64,000 nt of DNA. Origin: Adiantum capillus-veneris. Lineage: Eukaryota; Streptophyta; Polypodiopsida; Polypodiales; Pteridaceae. Positions 1 through 8,089 of the stretch are shown piece after piece. The stretch lies in NCBI GenBank assembly GCA_014529385.2, contig CM043958.1, forward strand, positions 77,064,669-77,128,668, in the 5' to 3' direction. Position numbers and translations under genes: made by a program. The first letter of the stretch is position 1; every line of letters begins with the position of its first letter. Under the pieces are notes generated by a model. That model made no database searches, had not been told where the DNA came from, and worked only from the letters and a program-made list of their open reading frames with translations.

Positions 1-138
1 TCTGCTTTTTCAAATACATGGAGGTTAGCAAAGACGGCAGTAGTTCTACTTGTGTTTTCTCTGTTGAATTTCAGCACTTGAATATGGTCTTTTAATGTAG
101 CGAAACAGAGGCATGGGCAGACTCTTTTCGTGTTGCAG

Positions 139-482
139 CAGCCTCAGAGAACAATGGGTCTTCATCTGGAGCAGGGACACTGGGTCCTGGACGAATGGAA
201 ACTGTAATGCAGCACTTGACAGGAAACAGGATGCCTCATTCTCAACATGAATCAAGTTCGACCACCTGGGGCTGGTGGCCATTTTCGCATCGAATGGGCG
301 AGATCAGCTCCAGCCAGGTGGGAGTTGGTGGAGTGGTGGAGGAACAGACATCTCGATCGTTTCATCGGGCTATTGGCCTTGGCAATATAAGTCAAGATTT
401 TGTAGGCCCTTCGAGGTTGCGTGCCATGGTCGATACAGTGAGAGAAGTCTTACCAAATGTCTCTGAGGAGACGATTGTTCAG
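139..482 (+). CDS. Host-gene exon, CUE-domain E3 ubiquitin ligase-like (partial)
   Basis: The frame is open from a good 3' splice site (pyrimidine-rich tract ending TGTTGCAG at 138) to a 5' splice site (CAG|GTAATT at 482/483), about 114 codons, ending in phase 0 after Gln. The sequence is Ser/Gly/Trp-rich and then ends SRLRAMVDTVREVLPNVSE, which resembles the first helices of a CUE (ubiquitin-binding) domain. In plants such an end is typical of RIN2/AMFR-like RING-CUE E3 ligases at the ER or plasma membrane; the RING and transmembrane exons would lie left of the window. A CUE domain split by an intron needs a further exon to the right, which I did not find. This is the only non-transposon coding sequence I can support. 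The exon call is fairly firm; the family is tentative. Confidence 0.5.
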
Positions 483-899
483 GTAATTTTGTTTTAAGTG
501 TTTTGATGTTGATGCTATGCTCGAAGGAGAATTGTAGACAGGACTTGATGAAATTGTATACTTGTTAGCTGCTTGCATATTTTCTAAACATTCTGATGGT
601 ATTTTTAAAGTTCTGTTTATCTTCAAGTGGTAAGAAAGGAAACAATGCCATTGAGGTTGGCTTTCCAAAAAATAGCTTTAGGACAGGATCTTTGGAGTGA
701 TACGAGGACCTCCTGCACTTCCTATTTTTGATAGACATGGCTCCATGCAAGGGCAAGCCATCTTGCTGGCCCTTGATATTACCTAGGTCCTAAACTCAAG
801 TTTTTCAGAGGTCTGTGGATGATGTGGACAAATGAGAGGGAATTCTTTGAGAAAAGGGAAAGGAGCACGAAGGATGCTTTGCATGTGGGTGGACCGTGT
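483..899. other. Presumed intron start, no recognised feature
   Basis: The region follows the splice donor of the exon at 139-482. Short open frames occur on both strands, but none shows a recognisable domain. I see no splice-bounded continuation of the CUE domain and no LTR ends. It is probably the beginning of a very long intron that was later filled by retrotransposons. Confidence 0.4.
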
Positions 900-1437
900 A
901 TGCATGAACTTACTGTGTGGCTGAACTTCCTAGAGTAGAAACTCGTGAGGATCAACAAGAAGATGCAAATTTGGGGATAAAGTGGAAGACTCACGTGCCA
1001 AAGCCTCCTTAAAAGGAATGTGCTCGTCAAAGACTACATCATGGCTCACCACAATCTCCTTCCTGTTTTGATCATAAAGCCGATAGCCTTTGGAAAGAGT
1101 ATTGTCGCCGACAAAAATCATTCGGTTGGACTTGGAGTGAAACTTCGCCCTTACAAAAGTGTTGAAGGTAAACTCTCCACCCTTCTGCGCACGAATAGTC
1201 TTCACTTGCTTGCTCGATTACATATCCACAAGTGTACACCAATTCTAAAACATTGCAAAAGCCTCATCCTTGTGCTTGAGGAAGTATACCCAAGCAAAGC
1301 GGTTGCAATCATTCAACAGCAACATAAAATAGAGAGCTTTGCCTAAGGATGACGTCTGCAGGAAAGGTCCGTGTGAAGCAGCTCCAACATTGTTGTAGCT
1401 TGGCGTGTAGAGTGCATCGGAATAGCCTCTATGCTGA
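900..1437 (-). pseudogene. Copia B integrase fragment
   Basis: Reading leftward on the minus strand, the segment starts with the catalytic-core opening of a Ty1/copia integrase (LLHTDLSGP). It continues with a WVYFLKHKDEAF-like block and the GGEF block, then jumps directly to the C-terminal part (RMIFVGDN, DVVFDEH). About 60-70 residues that normally separate those blocks, including the catalytic Glu region, are missing, and there are in-frame stops. No LTR, PBS, RT or RNase H of this element is visible. It differs in sequence from copia A to its right. It is a dead fragment, not expressed as a protein. Confidence 0.75.
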
Positions 1438-1834
1438 TGTCACAAAATGGACGAAGTAGCTACGTACCGCCAAGGAGAGACAGAGCAGATGGACGCAAAA
1501 AACATGGCAAAAGTCAGAGGGACATGTGGCAGCCCATCCAAAAATTGCGGCAGTTTTTACCCTAATTACGTGGCAGTCATATAATTGCTGACATGTTATG
1601 CCTCTTGGCAAAGAGATTGGGCACCAGTTTTAGCTATAGCTTGGGGCAGCACCAGCTTTTTGTATTGGTTTCTATTGGGTCTCAGGTCTTGTTAAGGGAG
1701 CCCTTGGGAGCACTGTGGTAGGTCAGCTTGGTACCATAATCATAAGTAAGAAGACTGCAGAGTGACTCCCCTGCAGTCGTAATCTATAATTCATCAATAT
1801 AAAAGAATACCAAAAGGGGCACCAGACTTTGGGG
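1438..1834 (+). repeat. Truncated LTR carrying the shared R-region module
   Basis: The stretch begins TGTCACAAAATGG, a typical TG LTR start, and ends within the shared module AAAAGAATACCAAAAGGGGC (1801-1820) followed by CTTTGGGG. In other LTRs of this window that module lies about 100-170 bp before the LTR end, so the 3' part is missing here. A TTGGGAGCACT block is shared with the LTR of gypsy A, suggesting a related family. It sits between two minus-strand copia fragments in the opposite orientation. No TSD is visible, so it is a broken or recombined solo LTR. Confidence 0.5.
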
Positions 1835-1835
1835 C

Positions 1836-2367
1836 TAGTGCATTTGGAAGAGGAAACCTCTCAGGTGGCCTAGAAACCCTTGTTGACCTTCTCAATGCAA
1901 CCGGCTTTGCATGAGGAATAAGTTGTCTCATTGGCATGTCACTACCACTCAATGTATTGCCACTTCTCTTTGCATGGTCAGAGCTACTAGGAGCATCATT
2001 GTGCACACTTTGCTCACCTGGTGGTCCATGTACCGCTTCATTTCTTCGTTCATGAACAGGTGGCATAACATCCTCAAATGTAACCTTCCTCACCTTAACC
2101 TCGTTGGGAGGAGTTTTGTGCATTTTCCTCTCATTGAATATCACATCATTGCTACATACTCTTATGAGAAACTGGATCCCACAGCTGAAAACCCATCTCA
2201 CCACTTTCTCCATAGCCAATGAAAATGCCCTTAGTAGACTTTGGCTCTAGCTTCTTTCTAAGCTCTTTGGATACACACACTAATGCTTCACAACCAAAGA
2301 CACGGAAGTGATCATATGATGCCTTTCGACCACTCCAAGCTTCTTCTGGAATACCACCATCAAGTGT
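1836..2367 (-). pseudogene. Copia A integrase C-terminal region and linker
   Basis: On the minus strand the fragment shows the conserved copia integrase C-terminal blocks PEEAWSGRK, FRVFGCEALV and KGIFIGYGE. A frameshift follows, then NDVIFNERKMHK and the linker motif LRRSTRVSRPPERF that precedes the RT domain in copia polyproteins. The last apparent residues toward 1794 are not copia; they are the adjacent truncated LTR read on the wrong strand. The TSD copy AGTGT of element 1 occupies 2363-2367. Confidence 0.8.
2363..2367. repeat. Target-site duplication of element 1 (left copy)
   Basis: AGTGT immediately precedes the 5' LTR of element 1 and is repeated at 6521-6525 just after its 3' LTR. 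Removing the element and one copy restores a continuous copia reading frame, which independently confirms the insertion boundaries. Confidence 0.85.
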
Positions 2368-2388
2368 TATAACAAACTGCTGACGTGG

Positions 2389-2515
2389 CAAAACCCTAAT
2401 TTCTGCCAGAAACCCTAACTGCTGAAACCCTAATTCTGGAAACCCTAACCCTAAAACCTGCAAACCCTAATCCTGGAAACCCTAACCCTAAAACTGCAGA
2501 AACCCTAACCCTAAC
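2389..2515 (+). promoter_or_regulatory. Telobox-like CCCTAA array in element 1 5' LTR
   Basis: I count about ten CCCTAA units, seven within AAACCCTAA, separated by short spacers such as TTCTGCCAG and GCTG. The plant telobox AAACCCTA is a known cis-element bound by Myb-type telomere-repeat-binding (TRB) factors. The units are irregularly spaced, which rules out a simple interstitial telomere. The 3' LTR carries a matching array of about twelve units at 5900-6055. Confidence 0.6.
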
Positions 2516-2723
2516 CATAAGGGCAGCGTGGCAGATTTCCGAAAATTGCGTTGGCATGATGACGTGGCAGGCTGTACAGAGTTCCGCGTTTTGAACTAGT
2601 TGATGACGTGGCAACTGTACGGATTTCCGTGATTTATGCTGGCAGCTTTTTGGCTTTGCTTTTGGACCAGATGCTTTTGAGTTTGAAGGCTTTTCACTGT
2701 AATTGCTTTTTAGGCCAAGGGCC

Positions 2724-2731
2724 TTTAAATA
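2724..2731 (+). promoter_or_regulatory. Probable TATA box of element 1 5' LTR
   Basis: TTTAAATA within GGGCCTTTAAATATGAGG, about 85 bp before the shared module. The same GGCC-TTTAAATA context occurs in both LTRs of element 2, and a close variant GGCCTATAAATA occurs in the LTR of gypsy A. It is a promoter candidate on sequence alone. Confidence 0.45.
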
Positions 2732-2986
2732 TGAGGCTAGGGCTCATTCTCTGGCATGCTTCTTGGCGAAGGTGCAGAGTCTCGAGTATCGGCTTGTACT
2801 ATGCTGATGCAATATAAAGAAATACCGAAAGGGGCGCCAAGGTTTGGGGCCAATACTCTCTGGGGTGAAATTCCATCACTCCGTGTCGCGTGTCGTCACT
2901 CTCTTTCAGTTCAGTTGTTACGGAAGTGCTAAAAGTTTGTTCAGTATGTTCTTTTCTATTGGCACGTGGTACCCGTCTTGTGACAG

Positions 2987-2998
2987 TGGTATTAGAGC
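2987..2998 (+). other. Element 1 primer-binding site (tRNA-iMet)
   Basis: TGGTATTAGAGC starts two bases after the 5' LTR end. It matches the canonical plant initiator-Met PBS TGGTATCAGAGC with one C-to-T change. Element 2 has the exact canonical version at 18950-18961. Confidence 0.85.
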
Positions 2999-3005
2999 AT
3001 TAGGC

Positions 3006-3027
3006 GTGTGCTTTTCTAAAAGCATAC
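3006..3027 (+). other. Hairpin just downstream of the PBS
   Basis: GTGTGCTTTT and AAAAGCATAC can pair over 10 bp (one G-U) around a CT loop. The equivalent site in element 2 (18969-18990) pairs over 9 bp despite a base change. The position, right after the PBS in the leader of the genomic RNA, is where packaging or dimerisation signals of LTR elements commonly lie. The function is inferred. Confidence 0.5.
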
Positions 3028-3207
3028 CGGTCCTACAAAAGAGCAGATAGATTTTATTCGAGGTATTTCGCCCTCCAACCCGGACTTATCAGCCACTCCC
3101 ACCCTTACTTCATCGCGCATCGGGTGTGCTCCTGTCTTCACCTCAATGTCTTACAGGCTTATGCGTCTTCACCGCAATGTCTTACAGGGCATAAGCCAAT
3201 TAAGAAC

Positions 3208-3347
3208 CCAATACTCTCTGGGGTGGAATTCTGCCACTCCGTGTCGCATGTCGTCTCTCTCTTTCAGTTCAGTTGTTATTGAAGTGCTAAAAGTTTGTTC
3301 AGTCTGTTCTTTTCTATTGGCACGTGGTGCCCGTCTTGTGACAGTGG
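3208..3347 (+). repeat. Internal duplicate of the LTR 3' end in the element 1 leader
   Basis: About 140 bp repeat the last part of the LTR (2851-2989) including CTTGTGACAGTGG at the LTR-PBS junction, with several differences, and lead into the gag start. It is therefore a partial LTR copy inside the untranslated leader, probably from aberrant reverse transcription or recombination. It is preceded by a short tandem duplication around 3130-3190 (CAATGTCTTACAGG twice). Confidence 0.75.
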
Positions 3348-3352
3348 AATTC

Positions 3353-4437
3353 ATGGATTCAACAGAATATTTGCATTTTCTGCTCAACGAGCTTCATGAC
3401 ATTCTTTCGCGGCACCCTCAGCAGAATCTTTCGATGCTGTAAAGTTTTCAACACTTTTTGAACTACATGTTACCCCCTTTGATGCCCGAGGTGGTACCTC
3501 CTCCTCCGGCACCAGAAAGTACGAGAGCTTCCAATCGGCAACCTTCTCAGTCGTCTGTCCCGATCGGGGGAGTCTTCAGGAATATGGTGCAGGCATCTGA
3601 CACTGATCCAGTGCAACCGCCTTTGCCACCGCCATTGCCCCCACCTCCACCACCACCGCCACCAGGCTACAATGGTTGGAGCCCATATGGATACTCTTAT
3701 TATCCATACCTGGGATATGTGCCAAAACAACACAAAGATTTCAAAGATGGTGGCACGACAGTCAAATTTTTCACTTTTTCCGGGGTGAAAGATCGCAAGA
3801 AAGCATTGCAGTTCCTACAGCAATTCGACAACATCTATGCTTTAGGGAACTATACAGAAGAATCAAAGATTTCTCGAGCAATGGGATTTCTTAAAGATAA
3901 TGCTATGCAATGGTGGAGTTCAATCGCGACACAACCGCATGCTCCAAGGAGTTGGCAAGCTTTCAAGACAGTTTTTACACGTAGTTATTTGAAGTGCGGA
4001 TTTTGGCAGAGTGGGGCAACTTGAAAATTCTTGCCACTGAAACCATGGACGAATATAACCAAAGGTTTCTCGACGTGTATCTTCCGGTGTCCTTCTTTAG
4101 ATCTGTTCCCTTGGAGGCCCAATGCGAGCGATACACCATTGGACTACCATCACCATTGCAGGAATATTGTCTATCCAAGCAAGTCTCTACCATGCAAGAA
4201 CTTATGGACCACGCCGCAGTCGGCTACAAATTGATGAAGGGAAAGCTAGAGTTTACTACAGAAGAATCTCCGGCCACTAACCACAACTCTCAGCAACAAC
4301 GAACAAATTCTCGAGAGTCGTGAAAATCAACCGCAAAGCCTCGTTTGACGCCTCAACAACGAGACACCTTACTACAAGAAGGCCGATGCTTTGGATGCTT
4401 TCAAACAGGGCATAATCATTCTAATTTGTCCCAAACG
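3353..4437 (+). pseudogene. gag: Element 1 gag (broken)
   Basis: The chosen start ATG (3353) opens MDSTEYLHFLLNELHDILSR. One in-frame stop (TAA near 3440) is followed by a proline-rich stretch with a long Pro run (about 3620-3662) and a YGYSYYPYLGY patch. The Ty3/gypsy gag core follows (AMQWWSSI, RSWQAFKTVF). A frameshift near 3990 moves the rest (DEYNQRFLDVY to AAVGYKLM) into another frame. A CCHC zinc-knuckle remnant, CFGCFQTGHNHSN, lies at about 4387-4430, with its last Cys thrown out of frame by an inserted T. The intact protein would have formed the virus-like particle; this copy cannot. Confidence 0.85.
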
Positions 4438-4439
4438 CA

Positions 4440-4876
4440 CTGATAGACCAGAGGAACCGACGTCTGCACCAACGGTCGACAGAACCCCAGCGCCACCTCC
4501 TGGGAGAGCTAGACCCGCTATTGGACCAGTTCCTGATATTTATGGCATACGCCTTGAGAGTACAAATGAATTGTGCCGAGCATATGGCAAAGTCAATGGT
4601 TTCAAAGCCCTTATTTTCTTTGACCTCGAAGCTACAGAGAACTGCATCCATCCAGAATTCTTAAAGCAGATGCACTTAGATTATGATGCAGAGGGTGGAG
4701 AAATTGAGCTTGAGCTAGCCACAGGGCAAACTCAGAAAGTAGTACCGCTCATTGATGCTCTTCCAGTGACTATTCAAGATTATCATGGAAAAGCTGATTT
4801 CCACATCATGAAGTTGGGCAATTGTGACGTTCTATTAGGCATGCCTTGGCATGACAAGAATGATGCGACTCTCTAA
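4440..4876 (+). pseudogene. Element 1 aspartic protease domain (inactive)
   Basis: The frame at 4391-4876 carries a retroviral-type protease domain: GKVNGFKALIFFDLEATENC, then IHPEFLKQM, ELATGQTQKV and the C-terminal block DVLLGMPWH. The active-site triad normally D-S/T-G reads D-L-E here, so catalysis is not expected. The frame stops at 4876, and what follows is not RT. The domain identity is secure from block order; loss of activity is inferred from the motif. Confidence 0.8.
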
Positions 4877-5150
4877 GTTCGGAACCCAACCATCACCGTG
4901 ATGAAAAAGGGCAAGCTAGTCGTCCTCAAAGTTCGGTTGTCCGAACAAAATCCTGAATGAACTCTCTAGTTGTTTTATAGTTAGATACTTTCGAACTTTG
5001 TTTGAGAAAGTATTGTTTGAAATGGATGGTATCTATTTTGAACTTGTCTTGGTGCCGATTTGAATTGTTTGACTCTGGTTTGATACTTGTTTCAATGATT
5101 GGTGATTTTACTCCCGGGTGGAGAAGTGAGAAATACTGTTTTGGTATTGT
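4877..5150. other. Element 1 spacer with no coding sequence
   Basis: This is a T/G-rich stretch between the protease remnant and the hairpin array. A similar segment (GTTTGAAATGGATGGTATCT) occurs at the same relative place in element 2 (about 19670-19800), so it is part of the family's conserved 3' interior. I see no gene in it. Confidence 0.6.
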
Positions 5151-5158
5151 TTGAACCT

Positions 5159-5499
5159 CGGAACGACGCAGGCTGATGCCTGGGGAGCGTTTCGTTGTAT
5201 GTTTGAAAACCTTCGAACGACGTAGGCCGATGCCTGGGAGCGTTTGGTTGTATGCTTGTAAAATAATTGTTCTTGTGACTCCCGGCCTGGACCTGGATGG
5301 TTATGCGGGAGGAGTATTAAGAAGTCTGAGCAGTGGTTACTCTCAGCACCTCCAAACGACGCAGGCTGCGGTCTGGGGGGCGTTTGGTTGTAAAAGGCCT
5401 CTATATCTCCTGGCCCGGACCTTTTTAGGTCATGCGGGAGGAGTGACGAGGGAGTCGTTGAATATCTCCCGGCCCGGACCTTGTTAGGTTATGCGGGAG
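5159..5499 (+). ncRNA. Element 1 hairpin array (types A and B, three each)
   Basis: Six stem-loops in the order A1 (5159-5194), A2 (5213-5247), B1 (5279-5311), A3 (5352-5387), B2 (5407-5440), B3 (5466-5499). Type A has a 7-bp outer stem (A1 CGGAACG/CGTTTCG; A3 CCAAACG/CGTTTGG), an internal loop and a 5-bp inner stem closing a 4-base loop (CAGGC-TGAT-GCCTG). Type B has CTCCCG/CGGGAG around an ACCT/AGGT stem. Differences between copies mostly keep pairing, and element 2 has the same six in the same order. This is a cis-acting RNA candidate; no named family is known to me. Confidence 0.65.
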
Positions 5500-5509
5500 G
5501 AGTGTTCAT

Positions 5510-5866
5510 CGGCGGCTTTATGTTTCTATGTCTTGTAACATGCATATGTGAGCATTTGTGTTGCATTGTGATGTGCCAATTACTGAATATGCCTAATTGG
5601 ATGAGATTGCATGGATATGTAATTTTAGTGCATCGACACCCGTGGAAGATCAGTACGATCTGGGTGTGATGGCTAATTTTACTATGCCGGAATATCAAGA
5701 GTTCCGATCTGGACGAAAGGAGAAGCTAACTCCTTGATCAAAACAGCCGAAAGGAGAAGCTAACTCCTTGATAAAAAGAGCAAACTGATTGTCCCTCGGA
5801 AATTTTTTTGAGCTAAATTGAGTTGTTTTGCAGATATGCTGTAATCGCGGACGATTACTCTCTTTT
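5510..5866. other. Element 1 3' interior, non-coding
   Basis: The segment runs between the hairpin array and the polypurine tract. It is closely matched by element 2 (20165-20535), including a near-duplicate AGGAGAAGCTAACTCCTTGA repeated within about 40 bp (5720-5775). I find no reading frame with a recognisable domain. Confidence 0.6.
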
Positions 5867-5878
5867 AAGAAGGGGAGA
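5867..5878 (+). other. Element 1 polypurine tract
   Basis: AAGAAGGGGAGA directly precedes the 3' LTR start TGTAACAAAT. It is the expected plus-strand primer of an LTR element. Confidence 0.8.
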
Positions 5879-6520
5879 TGTAACAAATTGCTGACGTGGC
5901 AAAGCCCTAATTTCTGTCAAAAACCCTAACCCTAATTTCTGCCAAAAACCCTAACTGTTGAAACCCTAATTTTGGAAACCCTAACCCTAAAACATGCAAA
6001 CCCTAATTCTGAAAACCCTAACCCTAAAACTGCAAAAACCCTAACCCTAACCTTAAGGACAACGTGGCAGATTTTCGAAAATTGCATTGGGATGATGACG
6101 TGGCATGTTGTACGGAGTTTCGCGTTTTGCACTGGATGATGACGTGGCAGTTGTACGGATTTCCGTGATTTACACTGGCAGCTTTTTGGCTTTGCTTTTG
6201 GACCAGATGCTTTTGAGTTTGAAGGCTTTTCACTGTAATTGCTTTTTAGGCCAAGGGCCTTTAAATATGAGGCTAGGGCTCATTCTCTGGCATGTTTCGT
6301 GGCGAAGGTGCAGAGTCTCGAGTACCGGCTTGTATTGTGTTGATGCAATATAAAGAAATACCGAAAGGGGCGCCAAGGTTTGGGGCAATTACTCTCTGGG
6401 GTGGAATTCCGCCACTCCGTGTCACGTGTCGTCTCTCTCTTTCAGTTCAGTTGTTATTGAAGTGCTAAAAGTTAGTTCAGTCTGTTCTTTTCTTTGGCAC
6501 GTGGTGCCCGTCTTGTGACA
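5879..6520 (+). repeat. Element 1 3' LTR
   Basis: The LTR runs TGTAACAAAT to TTGTGACA and matches 2368-2985 throughout. Its telobox array (5900-6055) has about two more CCCTAA units than the 5' copy, which accounts for much of the 24-bp length difference. The shared module is at 6351-6376. It is followed by the TSD AGTGT (6521-6525). Confidence 0.88.
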
Positions 6521-7505
6521 AGTGTCTTACTCGGTGACCTATTGATCAAGTGAACTCGAGTCTTAAGAGCTTCAGCCCAAAAACCATCTGACTGCTTAGC
6601 GTTAGATAACATCCTGCTGATTCTCTCTTGAATCACGCGGTTCATTCTCTCATCACCGCTGTTTTGGACATGTGTATGAGTAGTAGTAAGCTCTCTTGTA
6701 ATGCCATGGATATCATGATTCTTTGGAATTCATTGGAGACATACTCTCCACCATTATCAGTCTAATTGATTTTGAACAAATGAGAGAAATCTTTGTGTGA
6801 TATGAAAGGCATCATCTGTATGTTTCAACGGATATGCTCAAACCTTGCAAGTTGCATCATCTATAAAAGTGATGGAAGTTCACAACACTACTTAGTGACT
6901 TGGTAGGCATAGACCCACATACATCCGAATGCACTATATCTATTTTCTCAAGCTACTTCTTGTTTGACAAATTAGAATAGGCTGACCTAACATGATTTCA
7001 TACATATAGGCTCACATAATGCTAAGATTGAAAGGTTGGAAACAAGCAAGTAAACCAAAGGAGAAAGAGCTTTCATTCCATTCTGGCTCAAACAACCTAA
7101 CCGGCTATGTCACAAAGAGGTTTTTGGATGTTCAATTACGTTAACAACATTATCTTGGATTGTAGACATATATAAAGGGTAAAGAGTCCCACATTTGTCT
7201 CCTCTAGCCAAGACCAAAGATCCACTGTGAATCTTTCCAAGTGCCATTGCCAAGGCATGCGTGATAGCCACAATCATCTTACTACCTAGTGAAAATCAAG
7301 CTCTTTGTGAGAGAAGGAAGGTGTCTCACATTTTTAAGCTCAAATGGAGAACCATTTGCACGCTTTGAATATATGTAACCTTACCAGCAATATCACAAGC
7401 AAAGTTATTGCCCAAATATACACATCCACTTTCGACAACATCATACTCTCTATGAGGAGTAACATGAAAGGATGCACTAGAATTTTGTCATCAATTTGTC
7501 CATAA
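6521..7505 (-). pseudogene. Copia A protease to integrase core
   Basis: Read from the right, the remnants are a protease-like SSASFHVTPHRE block, VYLGNNFACDIAG, KNVRHLPSLTKSL (the stretch preceding GAG-pre-integrase), an integrase N-terminal region, HSDVCGSMPTKS, the DNGGEYVSNEFQ block with its catalytic Asp, and ERISRMLSNAKQSDGFWAEA leading to TRVHLINRSP. Several frame changes and stops interrupt it. The left end carries the second AGTGT copy of element 1's TSD and continues in sense at 2362. It is non-functional. Confidence 0.8.
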
Positions 7506-7529
7506 CCTTGATGTTTGTTGAGTGTTTGT

Positions 7530-8077
7530 AGAGTAGCCCGAGGAGCTTTTGACAGAGTAATGCTTGTGAAGCTTCAAGAGATGGAGGTGCTTGCTCGGCC
7601 CCTAGGGAAGAGGAGCTTTAAGTGCTCATCACTCCAAAATAGCAGCGATGGCAGGAGGACGTCTTAAGCAAGTTGGAAAGAAGTGTCCCAAGTTGTCTTT
7701 TCGAATGTATGGTCATTTCCTGTCATTAAAAAGATAAATGAGGTTTCAATGAAATTGCAGTTGCCTAACTCATGGTCAATGCACAACGTTTTCCATGTTT
7801 CTTGGTTGAAAGTGTTTTAGGGCACACCTCCAAATGACATTTCGTAAGAAGACGAACTGGAGATCATCGATGAAGCTGAAGTCATGGAGCCGGAGCAAGT
7901 GTTGTTGCATCGGTTTCGACATGGTTCGAAAAAACAAGTGAGATAGTACTTTTTGAAGTTCAAAGATTGCGGAACCCACGAAGCAGTGTGGGTCAACGAA
8001 GAGTTTTTCAAAGATTACCCAGAGTTGTTGGCAGACTACAAGGAAGCCATGCAGCTAGGTACCAATACCTCACTTTA
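7530..8077 (+). pseudogene. Family F copy 1: integrase C-terminus and chromodomain
   Basis: On the plus strand I read an integrase C-terminal block (FPVIKKINEVS, LQLPNSWSMHNVFHVSWLK), one stop, an acidic linker, and a chromodomain-like end (EPEQVLLHR, YFLKFKDCGTHEAVWVNEEF). It terminates just before a polypurine tract (AAAAAGGAGGGGA) and LTR-a. Chromodomains in Ty3/gypsy chromoviruses bind histone marks and steer integration. Everything 5' of this point is gone; the left boundary with copia A (about 7510-7560) is not sharply visible. Confidence 0.75.
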
Positions 8078-8089
8078 AAAAGGAGGGGA

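Larger units (their letters stand above)
2368..2985 (+). repeat. Element 1 5' LTR
   Basis: The LTR runs from TATAACAAAC (TG mutated to TA; compare TGTAACAAAT in the 3' copy) to TTGTGACA. Its U3 carries an array of telobox-like AAACCCTAA units (2389-2515) and then a TTTAAATA box (2724-2731). The shared module ATAAAGAAATACCGAAAGGG lies near 2812-2840. The PBS follows directly. Confidence 0.88.
2368..6520 (+). mobile_element. Element 1: non-autonomous Ty3/gypsy LTR retrotransposon
   Basis: Two related LTRs (618 and 642 bp) flank a 2.9-kb interior with an iMet PBS, a broken gag, a broken aspartic protease, a hairpin array and a polypurine tract. RT, RNase H and integrase are entirely absent. The 5-bp TSD AGTGT is intact. 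The LTRs differ at many positions and the 5' LTR starts TA rather than TG, so the insertion is not recent. Element 2 at 18325-21165 belongs to the same family. The element must have depended on proteins of an autonomous relative; gypsy A, which shares the TATA-to-module layout of the LTR, is a candidate, but that is inference. Confidence 0.9.
1836..7510 (-). mobile_element. Copia A, decayed Ty1/copia remnant split by element 1
   Basis: Coding remnants at 6521-7505 (protease to integrase core) and 1836-2367 (integrase C-terminus and linker) become contiguous when element 1 (2368-6520) and one copy of its AGTGT duplication are removed. The join falls inside one codon run: the right part ends SPSKTL and the left part resumes DGGIPEEAWSG. 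RT and RNase H are absent because the element is broken near 1836, where a foreign LTR fragment abuts. No LTR of copia A itself was recognised. Many stops show that it is old. Confidence 0.8.

Noticed and set aside
684-735. Possible next exon of the CUE gene after ACAG at about 683
   Set aside because: The frame stays open for 14 codons and begins D-L, but the rest does not resemble the CUE C-terminal half and it stops at once.
1794-1835. Residues APKSGAPFGILLY at the end of the copia A frame
   Set aside because: They are the shared LTR module of an adjacent LTR read on the opposite strand.
2389-2515. Interstitial telomere or chromosome-end remnant
   Set aside because: The CCCTAA units are irregularly spaced, lie inside an LTR and recur at the same place in the other LTR.
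5279-5499. Type B hairpins as intrinsic transcription terminators
   Set aside because: They are in a eukaryotic element, lack downstream U tracts, and occur three times in tandem within a predicted transcript.
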